Positions 46,260-60,914 are shown, counted from the stretch's first letter. The stretch: DNA of 64,000 nucleotides from Rhodocollybia butyracea (GCA_015501585.1 JADNRY010000009.1:248001-312000), one strand, 5' to 3'. Made by a program: numbers and translations. Notes: generated from the letters alone by a model not told the origin.

Positions 46260-49200
46260 ATGCGTCTGCATGCAATTCCTGTTTCTCTTCTGACGCTTTG
46301 GGTAACCTGCTCAGTCGCTCTTCATGAATCAGATGCTGGTGTAGTGGACTGGCACAAACGCCTGATTGGCGTACCAAATACAGAATCAAGGCATACTTCG
46401 CCAGTATTTCACCGTGCTGTTGAACAAAAAAGCAAGCAGAGCATAGTTTTAACGGCGACAAGGAGCAATGTCATGGCTGCTGTAGATCCTTTAGATGGCT
46501 CAGTGCTATGGAGGTATGTGTACGAGCCTGAAGATAATATTGTAACATTTCAGCAGCAGGGGTCTGGTACGACCTTTATCTCCTTCGTTTTCGTCGCTAA
46601 TACCGGTAAAAAGTTGTCGCCAGCCTTTCAGGGACCGGCGGAGCTACGCTACGGACTTTCAATATGCTGAGCGGGGAGCCTTTGATAGAAAAACGGCTGC
46701 ATGAGCCAGAGACGGGTCTTCTTATCCAACCAAACAACCTTGGGACTTTTATCGCTTTTGGCAACAAATCACACGAAATTTACACATTAACTAACGGAAG
46801 GATAGTAAATTGCTTCCATAATGGTGAAATATTATGGACTTGGAGAGCACAGGATCACAGGTATGTCATTTTGACTAGTTTTCTACCTTATTCTAACCTC
46901 GTCTCTTAGCTCTCAGATACTATACTCAACAATACAAACGACAGATGACGCTGTATACGTCGTTGGGCTTGCGTCATCTTTTGCTTCCTATGTGTTACAT
47001 GTCGTCGCGCTTTCACCACTCACAGGCGAAGTTCTTGCCTCAGCATCAGTCCCTTCCACAATTTCCAACGGCCTCGACGAATTTCTCGTGCTATCAGATA
47101 TGGTTGTTTGGATTGAGAAGAGCTCTATCAAGTCATTTGCACTTTCGCCTTCTTTATCAGGGAGATCTCGAACCTTACCGGCCGCGTCGTATGAGAAACT
47201 GGTGAATATTGGACTTGGTTCGCATGGAATGTTCATCGCTGTTGGAACAAATGGCTTTGGTCAGCTCATTGCCTGTGAAGACGGAAATTTAGTTACTTCC
47301 AAAAATTTCGAACGTCCATCAACACCTGAATCCTTCTATGCCGGTGGATTGGATATGCACCGTAATCCTTATGTATCCCATGTACATGTATCGACTACAA
47401 CGAAAGTATGTGCTCTTGTGATATTTTTTTCTCACCGTTTACGGAGCTTTCTTAGTTTACCGCTGTGGAGATATTCTCCCCTCACCTTCAGGGCCTCCTC
47501 GCTGAATATATCCTACCCTGGGACATGAATACCCATGGGACAATAACTTATGTGAGTTCATGCTCCGTAACTGCTTCATCCTTGTTGATATCGCTCCCCC
47601 AGGTGGCAATGGATGTTGTTAATTCTGACCCCGACATCATTCTCGGCCGTCTATTGCTCACAACATCAACAGGTTCCGTTCAGATCTGGCAAAGAGAAAG
47701 CCACCTTTGGACGCGCGAGGAGGGCCTCGCAGAATTGAATGCTGCAAAGTTCGTCGAGCTTCCTGAACGTGTATCGGGACTCACCGGTGAAGGGCGATCG
47801 GAGGAAGGCTTTGTTGGACGGCTCGTTAGACAGATAAAAGATGTCAAAGATCTACCTAGCTATCTTGTTCGCTTTTCCAAACGCTTTGCTACAGGGTCGT
47901 ACGAATCAGCTACGTCCTCAGCATCGGTCCTTCCTTCACCATCTGTGCCACAGCTCCCCTTTCGAGACGCATTTGGGTTCAGACAGGTTTTAGTTGCCAG
48001 TACAACCTACGGGAAAGTTTATGGTATTGACACGAGCAATGGAGATATTTTATGGAACAGGGTTCTTGGAGTCGGGTCAAAAGCTCATGAACGCGGAGCG
48101 AAGGTTACTCCCATCCCAGACAAGCTGTTTGTAACGAAGACTGTCGGAGATGTGGATGGTGATACTCTTAAAGCGGGACCGGAAATAGTTCTCCTTGCTA
48201 AAATCACCAGTGAAGAGGTATGTCCGCTCATAATTTCATCTTCGCTGCTAATACTTTACTTCCAGTCAGCATCCGAAGACATTTTGCTTTTCCATTTAAA
48301 CGCTCTGACTGGCCAAGACGCCGTGAAAGTTTTGGCAGTCGACGGACCTCTTGAAGGACTTTTTGTTACTTCCAGGCCTATCCAAAATGTGTACATGCTC
48401 CAAAGCGATGAAATCAAGGTCATCGTACTATTAGATTCAGATCTCAAGGTCCTTTATCTCGAAAGTATGTACATCTTTAGACTGATGAAGGTGTCTTTAG
48501 GTGTACCTATATCCAGACGATACTGTCTCGAAAAACATGTTTGCCAAGGCCGCTACCACTCTCACTGTTCCTCTTACTCAAGTATCCCAGGAAGGACAAC
48601 GCAAGCTCATTGGACATCAATTTGGCTCGAAGTCTTACACCGAGGATGAAATGGAACACAGCGCTTTCCCTACGTGGACTCTCTCGCTTCCCGATGGTCA
48701 GGATGTACAATCTCTCATCACCCCAATCCGTGACCCAGTCGCTTCAATTGGGAAGGTCTTGGGAAATCGAACTACATTATACAAATATCTCAACCCTCAT
48801 ATGGTTTTGGTTCTTACTGCCCCGCATTCTTCTTCTGCTCTTAACCCCAATGCACATTGTGGGTTGTATCTGCTCGATAGCGTTAAAGGGAGTATAGTCT
48901 ATCAGGTAGCTTTACCTATCGGGAGGAAAACATGCAATGTCAAAGCAGCTTTCACTGAAAATTGGCTTGTCTATCACTACTATGATGACGAGCATCAAGG
49001 ACCAGGGCAAACCAAGGGTTATAAGATGGTGACTGTCGAGCTGTATGAAGGGAAAGAGGTTGATGATAAAACGCGGAGGTACGTGCTTGTTCCGTATATC
49101 TTAAAATTCGCATTTATCTTGCTTTTAGCTCGGAGATAAGCTCGTATTCAGATAAAATGTTGGACTTGACGGCTTATGAGCAGTCCTTTGTCTATCCGCA

Positions 49201-49768
49201 TGCCATATCTGCTATCGCTCTCACATCCACGAAATTTGGAATCACTAGCAAAGATATCATAGGTATGTCGGGGTTGATTCAATTCTGTATTTCCTAGCGT
49301 TGATGATTCTTTGCAGTGGCTAATGTCAATGGCAAGATTCAGTCTTTCTCGCGAAGATTGGTAAACCCACGGCGCCCTGTCGGTCGAAAACCCAACTCTG
49401 AAGAGACAGAGGAGTTCCTTGTTCAGTACGACCCGCTGTTGCCCGATGACTCTCGAAAAGTCTTTTCTCACAATTACGACGTGAGTATCCCAGTTCTCGT
49501 CCAGGGTATACCTAAACCTATTCTACAGGTGGCGCATGCACGGTTCATAACCACATCGCCCGCGCTTTTAGAATCGACTTCTTTAGTATTCGTGTATGGG
49601 CTCGATTTGTTCCTCAGCAGAGTTGCCCCCTCAAACACATTCGATGTTCTCAATGAGAGCTTCAACAAGGTGCAACTAGTGCTGACTGTCATAGGGTTAC
49701 TGGGGGCGATTTTTGTCACTAGGCCAATGGTAACGCGGAAGAAATTAAGAGAAAAGTGGTATCAATGA
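46260..49768 (+). CDS. EMC1: ER membrane protein complex subunit 1
   Basis: Ten exons (46260-46566, 46614-46860, 46910-47405, 47456-47551, 47603-48217, 48266-48448, 48501-49078, 49129-49262, 49317-49480, 49529-49768) encode 1019 aa, the usual length. The N-terminus is a signal peptide (HAIPVSLLTLWVTCSVALHE). A lumenal beta-propeller follows (GVVDWHKRLIG, DPLDGSVLWRY), and the C-terminal DUF1620 region includes SFVYPHAISAIALTSTKFGI and DLFLSRVAPSNTFDVLNESF. One transmembrane helix (LVLTVIGLLGAIFVTRP) precedes a short cytosolic tail ending KWYQ. EMC inserts tail-anchored and multipass proteins into the ER. The first intron acceptor (GTAAAAAG) is weak but gives the conserved VVASLSGTGGATLRTFN. 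Confidence 0.95.
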
Positions 49769-50601
49769 GCGTCTCTTGGCACATTTTGTGTCGACTTTAT
49801 TAGTGTAAATTATTTCGTCAATTCTAATTGTTGAATCCACTGCAACGGATGCGTGGCGGGCTTGCGATGGGTTGCGGTAGGTGAAAGCTGTAAGCTTCAA
49901 ATATTTCATTAACCAACCACGCAATGCAGAAAGCGGCAGATTCAAGTTCCAAGTATGAATTTTTTAGACTTCTTGTACTGTGGCAGACACTATGTTCTAA
50001 CTATATCTCGACTCGGTAGTGTCAAGAGGTTTTAGAGTCTGCCTTCGGGAGACAAATGTACTACGTAATCCCCACTGCTAGATTCGTTCATGAGGTTTTG
50101 GAACTAACCGAGGAGGACCAGTAATCAAACCTGTCTAAGTATTGTTTATGTAGCTACTACCTACCCTCTCTCTGGGGTGTTTGCGGTCTACCTTCCCTCT
50201 ATGGGTTAAGCTCGCTGCTTCTCCCCATAGATCCCATAGAGTTCGGTACCTTCGACCTTGCAAGTTAAGCGCCCACGCCCTACACACCTACGCCGCCCCT
50301 CGAAGCAAAAACTTTGCTACAGAGAAACCATTGCTCTTCAGGCCTTTGAACCACCCACATCTGTACAGTCACGGTGCATATGGGTTGTGATGTTAGCTGA
50401 GCTTCCTTTAGACTGTGACTAGCTCAGGATAAGTAAGTATCCCGGACAACACGAGAAATCGCCAGCTCGAAAGACATTCAAGCTCACCCTGCTCTGCGCG
50501 CTTCCGGCGTCACCTTCATACAATTGAAACCTGAGTAACTCCTACTGTATAACTTCCAAACTCCGGGTAGAGATAAACTTTTGACACCCTCTTTCATCCT
50601 C
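49769..50601. other. Intergenic with a dispersed-repeat copy
   Basis: No gene is seen. The dispersed repeat lies at about 50130-50230, and the promoter of the second hydratase gene follows it. Confidence 0.4.
50130..50230. repeat. Dispersed repeat, third copy
   Basis: It contains CTAAGTATTGTTTATG and CTACTACCTACC, as near 575-605, and GTCTACCTTCCCTCTATGGG followed by AGCTCGCTGC, as near 41999-42030. Block order differs from the other copies, suggesting fragments of a longer element. Confidence 0.55.
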
Positions 50602-51825
50602 ATGGCTTCCTTGGACTATAGTGCGCTCGGATTCAAAGCAGTCATAGTAGACTTCGATGGTGGTGTACTCACTGTTACGATTAATCGAGCCAAACAGTAA
50701 AGTGGTAGCTTGAATTTGCAATATACACCTAACCACTCAGATCCGAATGTAGAAGAAACAGCTTTGGAGGCACCTTACCGGCCGAATTGATCCAAGTTTT
50801 TGAAACAGCAGACCGTGATGATCGTGTCCGAGTGGTTATCCTAACTGCTGAACACACCGCACCTGCGTATTCCACCGGAGTGAGCACGATCTTTTTATGC
50901 CGAACCGTATACAAATTAAATACTCTAGGCAGATATGTCAACCGCAATAGCAGACTTGACTGGCCCGGAAGGAGAAGCAGGTTGGCTGTTATCACTCGAA
51001 CAAGAGTTACGTTTGACTTTGGCGTAGTTTACAGGGACCCCGGAGGACAAGTCGCAATCGCAATATACAACTGCAGAAAATATACCATTGCTGCGGTCAA
51101 CGGGAATGCAGTTCGTCAAAAGTTCATCTTGGTGGTCCTACTAAGTTCTGACCTGCCTTATTCGTGCAGATTGGTGTCGGCATGACCTGTTTACAACTTC
51201 CTTTCAACTTCAGATTCGTGTGGGAAGGTGCAAAATTAGCCTTTCCCTTCGTACGACTGGGAATTAGTCCTGAATGTATGTGGAGCACGTTGAATAATGC
51301 CATAGAAATTTACTTGGGGCGACTACAGCAACGTCCACCTTTCTTCTGCCTCGCTTGCTAGGACATTCTCGGGCGGACTCCCTCCTGTTGGCAGGTGCTA
51401 CCGTTTCACCAACCTCGCCTCTCATCTCTAGTCTGTACCATGAAATCATTCCAAAACGAGAAGACGTACTGCCAGTGACTTTGGCCTTTGCTAGGGATCT
51501 AGCCACTAACACGTCTCAAATTGCGGTCGGTTACACCAAAGGACTCTTGCAGCACCCAGGATATACAATCGAAGAGAACCACCTCCTGGATTCGAGGACT
51601 ATCAAGATTCTTGGCGCGCGTGAAGACGCTGCTGAAGGGGCTCTTGCTTTCAAGGAACGAAGGAAGCCTAGATTTTCTGGTGCTCTCTCCAAGATCTCTT
51701 CTCTTTGGTATCCTTGGGTATGTATCTTATCTGCCACACCTATCAACATGCAGAAACTCACGCTGCTTTCACAGAGGAAGCGCAAGGCATTAGATGTCAA
51801 GCCTTTCGGAACAGGAAAACTTTGA
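50602..51825 (+). CDS. Enoyl-CoA hydratase/isomerase family protein, copy B
   Basis: Seven exons (50602-50696, 50753-50879, 50929-50980, 51028-51110, 51170-51275, 51329-51717, 51775-51825) encode 300 aa. The first six exon lengths (95, 127, 52, 83, 106, 389) equal those of the copy at 31492-32698, and long protein stretches are identical, such as LPAELIQVFETADRDDRVRV. Crotonase landmarks are AYSTGADMS, CRKYTIAAVNGNA and IGVGMTCLQLPFNFRF. The C-terminus is GTGKL; GKL is a weaker PTS1 than the AKL of copy A, so targeting may differ. The frame is intact. The substrate is unknown; no catalytic Glu pair could be assigned with certainty. Confidence 0.9.
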
Positions 51826-52021
51826 TTTATACTACGCCTCGCCGTATGAGACAGTGTGCAATTTTTTGCCTGACTCATTCAATATTGGCTGAGTAGCATC
51901 GAAATCGGTAAGACATGCAGGTCTACCTCTGTGATCAATTTACACTATGTTAAATAATATCGGAAAAAGTTTTGAACTTTATTCTACATCTACATCTCAA
52001 CTACAACTGCTCAGATGGCGT

Positions 52022-54461
52022 TTAGTATGCAGCGGGTCTCGACAACAAGTGAACCTTGATGGGCAGTAGAGAGCCTTTATCTTGTTCTCCTTCAATCGTG
52101 GGTACAATTCCCAGGGCAGATTCGCGTCGTATTCTGGCCAATTGAGGGGTGCGTTCGAGCTCGAAATTCCGTAGAAGGACAACAATGAACGCATGAATCT
52201 CAGCCACGCTGCAAATTTGCTTGAGCAGCGACATCTATGACACGACAAATGACTTACGCAAATCTCCAGCCAAGGCATGAACGAATTCCAGATGCGAAGG
52301 TTGCGCTGCAAAGAAAAGACATGAGCGTTTCGGTGTGTACAAAAGTTTGGTCATACATACAGGTTTGCGTAAACTCCTAGTGAAATCTCAGATTTGACGC
52401 GTCCTTCAATCCAGCGGTCGGGATTAAACTCAAACGAGTCTGAAATCGTGTTAACTTATCGCAGTGACAGCTGAATTAAACTGTATACCTTCACCGAAAA
52501 TCTCTTTATTCCTGATCCACACAAAGCGTCAGCAGGACTATCAATGTTGGATACTAACATAACAAACGACGAACCTGTTGTAACCTTGAGCAGAACCAAT
52601 AACTTGAGTGCCCTTGGGTACATGAACTTCAGTGATGACTTTGCCCGATTTACCCACTATTGGCGTCGTCAATGGGAGCACATCGTCTTCGTAAGCTGTA
52701 CGGTAGAGATGTTGTGCAACAGGGTAGACGCGGAGGGTTTCTTTGCCCATGGCGTTCAAGAGAGGCATTTCCTCGAAATCCTGCAATGTGAATTCCTCTT
52801 CCCCGCGATTCGCTATTCGCTCCTCCGCCTCCCGAATCTCATCACGAAGCCTCGCTTGAAGCTTGGGATTGATAGCCAACTCGTACATGGCCCAACTGAT
52901 TGTATCTTACAGGAAGCAAGATGTCAGAAGTGGGAGGAAAGGTAAAGAAAGGAGAGCGCTAACTTGTGAGCGTTTCATGCCCTCCAAACATGAGAGTTCT
53001 GTGCCGATTATATCAGATGGAGCCAGAGGTGAATCATGAATGACAACAGACCTCATTTGAGCCACCAACTCCTCATCTGTAAGTCGATTCTTGGGGTTCT
53101 CTGACAAATTGGACTGTACTGTATTTGGTTTTCAGACTCAATGAAACACCTCCAAACGGGACTGTATACATACCTAAGAGGGTCATGATATCATTGTTGG
53201 GTGTGCCGTTTTTGATATCCGCTGTCTTCTGAGCAATGAGCCCACTGGCGACCTCGCTTCCAACGACAGCCACCCGATGGAGAGCCTTCATCTTCGGATT
53301 GTGATCGTTGATAAATTCCATGACCCCGGACGGGACCTTTCGGAAAAGATCCAGCATCAGTAGCGCAATGTCGGGTGGGGCTCGGAAAGAGTTGGCTCTG
53401 CGAAAGACGTTATTATCTATTACTTTTGCGAGTACTTGGTGCTACTCACAGTAAACTCTCATACAAGTTCGCCAGCTCGTTTTCATGGTTTCCCGTCGCC
53501 CCGAAATCGTAATCGAAAGCAGCTAGAAGAAAATTTGTCACAAATGAGTGTCCAAAGAAGTGGTGGGACCTACTTTGGCCAATAGCATCGAGAGTAGCGC
53601 GCGATATGTACTCGGGAAAGCTGAAGACATGAGATTGACCATCAGACTCAGAGATAGTTTCCTTCCACTTCGAACACATCTACATATTCCACTATCAGTA
53701 CAGCCAAAGTAATCAAGTGAAATAGCGCACCGCTTCCGCGCAGCTCATGAAAAATGGAACAAAATACTTGGTCTCTGGAGCCCGGAATCCTGGTAGCATG
53801 ACCTTGCGCTGCCTCGTATGTACATCGCCTGTATTACATGCGTTTTAGCCAATGTAGTTGCAAAGTAGACGCAGAAGTAGACTTGCCGTCGGCCCACGCC
53901 AATCCTGAACGTATCTCAGGTCAGTATAAAATCGGGAAGAGATTTCGATTGACTCACCACGCCCGGATGTAAGCCTAGCTATTTCTCTCCTGACAGGACT
54001 TTTCCTCCATCTGTACCCAGAGCTTTGCAGAACGTGTTGAAGCGCCTTGGGATCTGCGACCATCAGTTGGTCACTCTACCAAAAAGCGTTAGTATCCTAA
54101 CCCGCTCCGAGTCTAAAGGAAGTTGGCGCACCCCGAGTGACGCTCTAAATCGCACAACGTCGCCATAGATCCGTTGCCATTCGAATTCGGCCTTTAAACA
54201 GTTTTCATTTCGATATTCAAGCCAAGATGCATCTGAGACTCACCACTCCCGCTGGTTGTTGCAATAACTCCCGCAAATTCCCTGCAATCTAAGAGTCAGC
54301 TATGCTGTCGTCGCCTATGCAAGACGAAACTGTATACCGAGCAGGAAATTCGTCGGTTCAGGTCCTGGTATATCGCTGAATGCTGACGCTGTGGTGAATC
54401 TGTAGAGGAAGAAAAGACCGACAAGCAGCGCCAAGACGGCTACTAGCGTCGAGGACTCCAT
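52022..54461 (-). CDS. Cytochrome P450 monooxygenase, copy A
   Basis: About 16 exons run from the start at 54461 (MESSTLVAVLALLVGLFFLY, a membrane anchor) to the stop at 52022. Landmarks in order are GNLRELLQQPAGVAEFEWQR, the C-helix WxxxR-like YRWRKSPVRREIA, the I-helix MFGGHETLTNT (the T needed for oxygen activation is present), ExxR as KETLRVYP, EFNPDRW, and the heme-cysteine loop FASGIRSCLGWRFA. All motifs are intact. Members with this layout are common in agaricomycetes and often act in specialised metabolism; the substrate is unknown. One intron (53829-53886) is GC-AG. It is closely related to the P450 at 60915-63396 and both flank two oxidoreductases. Confidence 0.92.
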
Positions 54462-56175
54462 TCTTAACAGATGATGGAGGCGATAGTCAAGAAACAGATT
54501 ACAAAATAACGTTTACATTCCAGGTGGCCTCAGGTTATATGTTGGATTTGCCCAGATCCTCACACCGGTCCTGCCTCGGTCGATTATGCGAATGATGCTC
54601 GGTAAACTGAATAATGCAGTTCCTGGAGGTTGCTAACGTTCGACGGACCCAGGTTAACTTTGTGAAGTAGTTTCTGGCGGATGTGAGGTCGATGTGATGT
54701 ACGCCGGTGTGAGAACTTTGAACTGGTACTTACTTAGGTTTAGTCGCTTTCCCCGTCACCCTCAAGGTTCCAACTTCCGTTTTTCTGAATCATCGGAGGG
54801 CTGCTAGGGCGGCTGCTGTTTCATCATCATATTCTTTTTTTTGGTATTGAGTGATAGATATCAATAAGTTGGTAAGTAGGATCTTCCCCGACTGCCCGAG
54901 GCTAAGCTGTTGATCTTCCGTTACTGATCGGAACAGATCAATATCTTATCTCAAGATAAGATCCAAGGATATATCTAGATAACGATTTTCACGATAAGAT
55001 ATGAACATAGTAAAGAGACGCGCAGCACTGCATTTGCGCTAGTACTTTCACGTAAATATATTCAAAAGCACACCGAGGAAACAGATCAGGTCGGGCCTCC
55101 GCCGTTTACTTTCATAACATGATATTTTCTCAATATTTTCACCCAACTATTGAAGTAAGCTTTCATATGATATCTACCTATACTAGCGTCCTCGAGATCT
55201 AAGCCTATAGATTCTTTACCTTCCCGAAGCTTTGGTTGAGTTGGATACTTCTAGACCGAACTCCGAATAGGCTTTGAAAAATAAGTAGTCACATCTGAGG
55301 AGGAAAAAATTGCCTAGAATTACGCTCGTCTCCCAGGTACTGGGAACAGGCAAGGATTTCTTTGGATTGCATATTTGGGATGACCACGGAAAGAAAGAAC
55401 GAAGCCAGTGAAAGTAAAGTAACAAGCCATTCCTATACACTTACCCGCCCTCTGATATCCAGGTTCCCGGTAAATGGAATTGAAAAGCCCGCCAACATTT
55501 ACATACTTCATATAGCAAAAGAGGTGTCCGCGACTGAAACAGTCATTTCAATGTCACGTCGCTGCCATCCTAAAACTGAGACTAAACTTTGAGCCCGGAC
55601 CCTGGTCAAACCACCCTCGAAATAGAGTGTTGTGCCCTCCTGGACCCGGGTGATATGGTCTTGTCTGTTGTTCGTGTACACAAAAAAGCTTGGGTGCGCA
55701 GGACGATCTGGCACATATGTGCCGAGCAATCATTCTCGGTGGAGTAGATTCTTCAATGTTCTAAACATGTCCATCATCATCTCCCTCGAAACAGAACCCC
55801 GTGGAACGCTTTGATCCCTGCACGAGGTGTAAGTATAGCCTTAGTACTTGAAGTATAAGCCTATTTTCAGTTGCAAACGGTACGGCGCATTTAACCATCT
55901 CCAGAGAATAGTGTTTTCGGTCAGCATCCTCGGGGATAGTACAGCAACAAGGCCTAGTAGAACCAGACGCCCGCTCAGCCCTCCGGACTTGACGACCAAT
56001 TCTCCCGAATTTCCCACTGAAGTAGCTTTCAACTTGAAGTGATCCGACCCTCTTTTGACAGGTAGGGGAGACACACAAGATCTTCACTGCCTTCGCGACA
56101 ACACCTTCTTTCGTTCTTTAAATACCGGTGCAGGATAATAATGGATCCCCGTTTTACACCCACTTTACCCAGGCC
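54462..56175. other. Divergent 1.7 kb intergenic region
   Basis: This stretch lies between two divergently transcribed genes (P450 and FAD oxidase), so it holds both promoters. It contains an AT-rich stretch with an 8-bp perfect hairpin, ATCTTATC-TCAA-GATAAGAT, at 54943-54962, with several further GATAAGAT-like words nearby. GATA words are binding sites of GATA-type regulators; the link is an inference. No gene was found. Confidence 0.4.
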
Positions 56176-58037
56176 ATGAAGGGATTCTTCAAGCTTGTTG
56201 TCCAGTCTGCAGTACTGGGGTCCGTGCTCACTTCGGTAGCACTGGCTCAGAATTCGACTCAAGCTAGGATTGCTACTACAACCTGCTCACAACTGCAGTC
56301 TTCCTTGGGATCTGTGATTGTCCAAACAACATCTGGTCCCGACTATACTCTAGGTGCTAACAGCGCATGGAGTTCATTCAACACGGAGCCCAATTTCCAG
56401 CCCACATGTATCGTCTTCGCGAACAGTACAGAGCACGTACAAGTTGCGATGAAGGCGATATATAAGAATCAGGCAAACTACGCGGTACAGGCTGGAGGGC
56501 ACAGTGGAATGCCCGGATGGAACAAGTAAGTCGATAGAGCCCTGCTAAAACATCGATATTGATGCGTCCACCAGCGTTCAAGATGGAGTGCTGATCTCAT
56601 TCAAAAATATGAATGTCACTACGTACAATGCGACTACAGACACCATCACGATGCAGCCTGGTATCAAATGGGGAAATGCATCAGGTATCTTGGAACCATT
56701 CGGAGTTTCTCCCGTCGGGGGACGCTACGCGTATGCAAATATCCCGTTTGTCAGAAAACCTGCGAGTCTCACTTATGTTGAACAGTGATGTCGGGACAGG
56801 TCTTCTTCTCGGAGGTGGTTTGAGTTTCCTTTCGCCTGCCTTTGGGTATGCCTGTGACACTTTCGTCTCTCTTGACGTCGTCCTCGTTAACGGAACCTTG
56901 GTCACCGCAACTGTTGATAACGAATACGCCGACTTATTCAAAGCATTGAAGGGAGGAGCCAGTCGGTTCGGTATTGTAACGCGATACGAAGTGACGGCAG
57001 TACACACTGGACCAGCAAATGCTACGAATTGGTTCGGAGGTCCTATCGTGGTCCGTTGACGGGCTTTACTTCGTATTCTCGGAAGATGATTGATTTCGTC
57101 CACAGTATCCAAACTCCTCATCTATTGCACTTCTCGAGGCGATTTCTGAGTTTGCTTTCAATGCAAGTGATACGAACGGAGGTGAATATTCTATTGTACC
57201 TTTATCAGCCAATGAGCTCATTTACTCCAGTCACCGCCTTGGCTTGGCAAACAACTCCCAATGCTACCACTGGAGGCATTAACATCGTTGCTGAGGCTTT
57301 CTTCTTCTACAACGGTACCGAGGAAATGTTCAATAAGACTTTCGCCTCCTTCCTTGCAATCCCCTTTGCTAAAGCCTCGTTGAACCGCCAATCCTACATT
57401 GATATGGTTGACCTGCTAAGCGAACCACGCGAACTTGGCGACACCTTCATCAACAGTGTCCTAGTTGGTTCTCCCTCCCAGACACCAACAGCTGTTGCAC
57501 CATACGTCGAGACATTCCAATTATTCAACGAGTTCAGCGCAACGTATCTTCCTTCAGGTGATATCAACTATCTATTCTTGCTCATCACCCCCGTCTTGCC
57601 GTCTCAGATAGCATATGGGTACGAGCGGGGCGGGAATGCCATACAGCCGCCTGTAGGGAAGGGTGGATACAATGTATTCTGCTTCCAAGTCGCACTCAAT
57701 GAAGGAATCAATGTAACTCCGCCAGCTCTCCAAGCAGGACGAGAGGTGTTCCTGAAAGAGTCAGTCTTTTATTTATATACATTTCCTTTTTCGGTTGCTG
57801 AATTGTGCCCCTAAAAGTGTACCGAACACCCCCGGATTCCCCTTGTTCATCAGCGAAATTGATGCTACCCAGAATGCCTACGCAACTTACGGAGACTTTG
57901 AGTTTGTCAAGAAAACTTATGCCAAGTATGATCCTACTAGGTGTGTTGAATACCAATCCATATTTCTGCATATCTGATTTTCCTTCGTCGTCTGCAGATT
58001 CAACGTTCGCCATACTGTAGGGCCTGTCGGGCTGTAG
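56176..58037 (+). CDS. Secreted FAD-linked oxidase (berberine-bridge-enzyme type)
   Basis: Seven exons (56176-56525, 56575-56730, 56786-57050, 57106-57181, 57231-57759, 57818-57940, 57998-58037) encode 512 aa. A signal peptide ends near A24. The FAD_binding_4 domain shows AVQAGGHSGMPGWN, where H109 is placed to bind FAD covalently, GLLLGGGLSFLSPAFGYACD and GASRFGIVTRYEV. The BBE C-terminal segment ends in YDPTRFNVRHTVGP. Many N-glycosylation sequons (NAT, NST, NGT) fit secretion. Such enzymes oxidise carbohydrates or secondary metabolites with O2. It is co-oriented with the aldo/keto reductase 0.7 kb downstream. Confidence 0.92.
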
Positions 58038-58730
58038 AGAGGCTCATCAGTACCTATCTGAGAACACTCGTTGATATTTAATTCATTATTACTTATACTT
58101 ACTGCGGGTATCACTTCTTCCATATAGCAAGTAGAATACCTACTATATTCTTGTATTTAGTCGCAATCATTACATTTGGACTTATCGACAGAGAGGAGCA
58201 CCGGTTGTTACGCTGAAATCTACACTTGCGATCCACGCAGTAATCCGCATATATTGAGACTCAAACTTGGCTTCGGGATATGTCGTCACTCAGCAGAGAG
58301 TAAAACAATGAGTGGAGCATCCAAGTGACGAACAATACAAGTAATAATAGAGGATACTAACAATAGTCGTCTCCAGCTTACAGCGTTGTGATTGACCGAG
58401 CCTCAGCGCTCAGTCAGAACCGAGTAGAGATTGTACAGTGTACAGCTGTTGCCGCTCCAATCCATGTATATATCAAGTCGTCTCCAGTGGTTGCGGGTTT
58501 GTTGAAATGCGTTCATCGGAGGGAGCGGAGACAGACCGAGCTGACCAATGTCATCAAATTGTCCTCAACGATCGATCAGTCACTTGTAATGCCCGAATCC
58601 AACCCGGGCTTCCTATCGATTAGACCGAGCCTGTGGTCTCTATAAATTCTGGCTTGTAATACAGATGTAGATAGTGTCTTGTTCTTTCTTCTCCTCTATA
58701 TCCAACAACATCTACATCTCAAGTAACAAA
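58038..58730. promoter_or_regulatory. Intergenic, promoter of the aldo/keto reductase
   Basis: No coding signal with splice structure was seen. A CT-rich stretch and TCTACATCTCAAGTAACAAA directly precede the ATG, typical of a fungal core promoter and leader. Confidence 0.4.
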
Positions 58731-60386
<1,656 letters not shown>

Positions 60387-60914
60387 GTGGTGATTAGAAG
60401 TGAAATTGACTATACCAAGTTGCTGTACCTGTATCAATGAAAAGCCAACTGTGTTCTGCTAGTGTTATACCCATACCCGGCCTGGAAACTTTGCCGACCG
60501 ACTTTTTATCAGAGCTACACGGTAAGAGCCTTGATTTCCTTTGATGAACAGCATGAGCACGACGGCTGGTAGGCATCAAAGAGATGGGAGATTTATATAG
60601 TGAAGTCTTTACATATAGTCCTTCCATATGTATATTAATTCTGAGTGCCACGTGGGTTGGATCTTAAGGTCAAAGCGTCGAATATTGAACATGTAAAAGG
60701 CGCGCGCTATTTGTCATTTCAGCGACAATAGGACAATGCTTGGTACGTCCAGATATCTCAGATTCTGTACAAGTTACATTCTGCGTCATTTGAATAGTTA
60801 TAGTTGGCTCGCAACTGGATAGGGAATAGTACCGTAACGTCACCGTTTAGGCAGTCGTGACAATATATTAGACGAAACCACCACTAGATAAATACTGTGA
60901 GCATATACTGTTTA
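60387..60914. other. Convergent intergenic region, no gene seen
   Basis: This stretch lies between the 3' ends of the aldo/keto reductase gene and the second P450 gene. It is AT-rich with short motif-free open frames. Confidence 0.4.
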
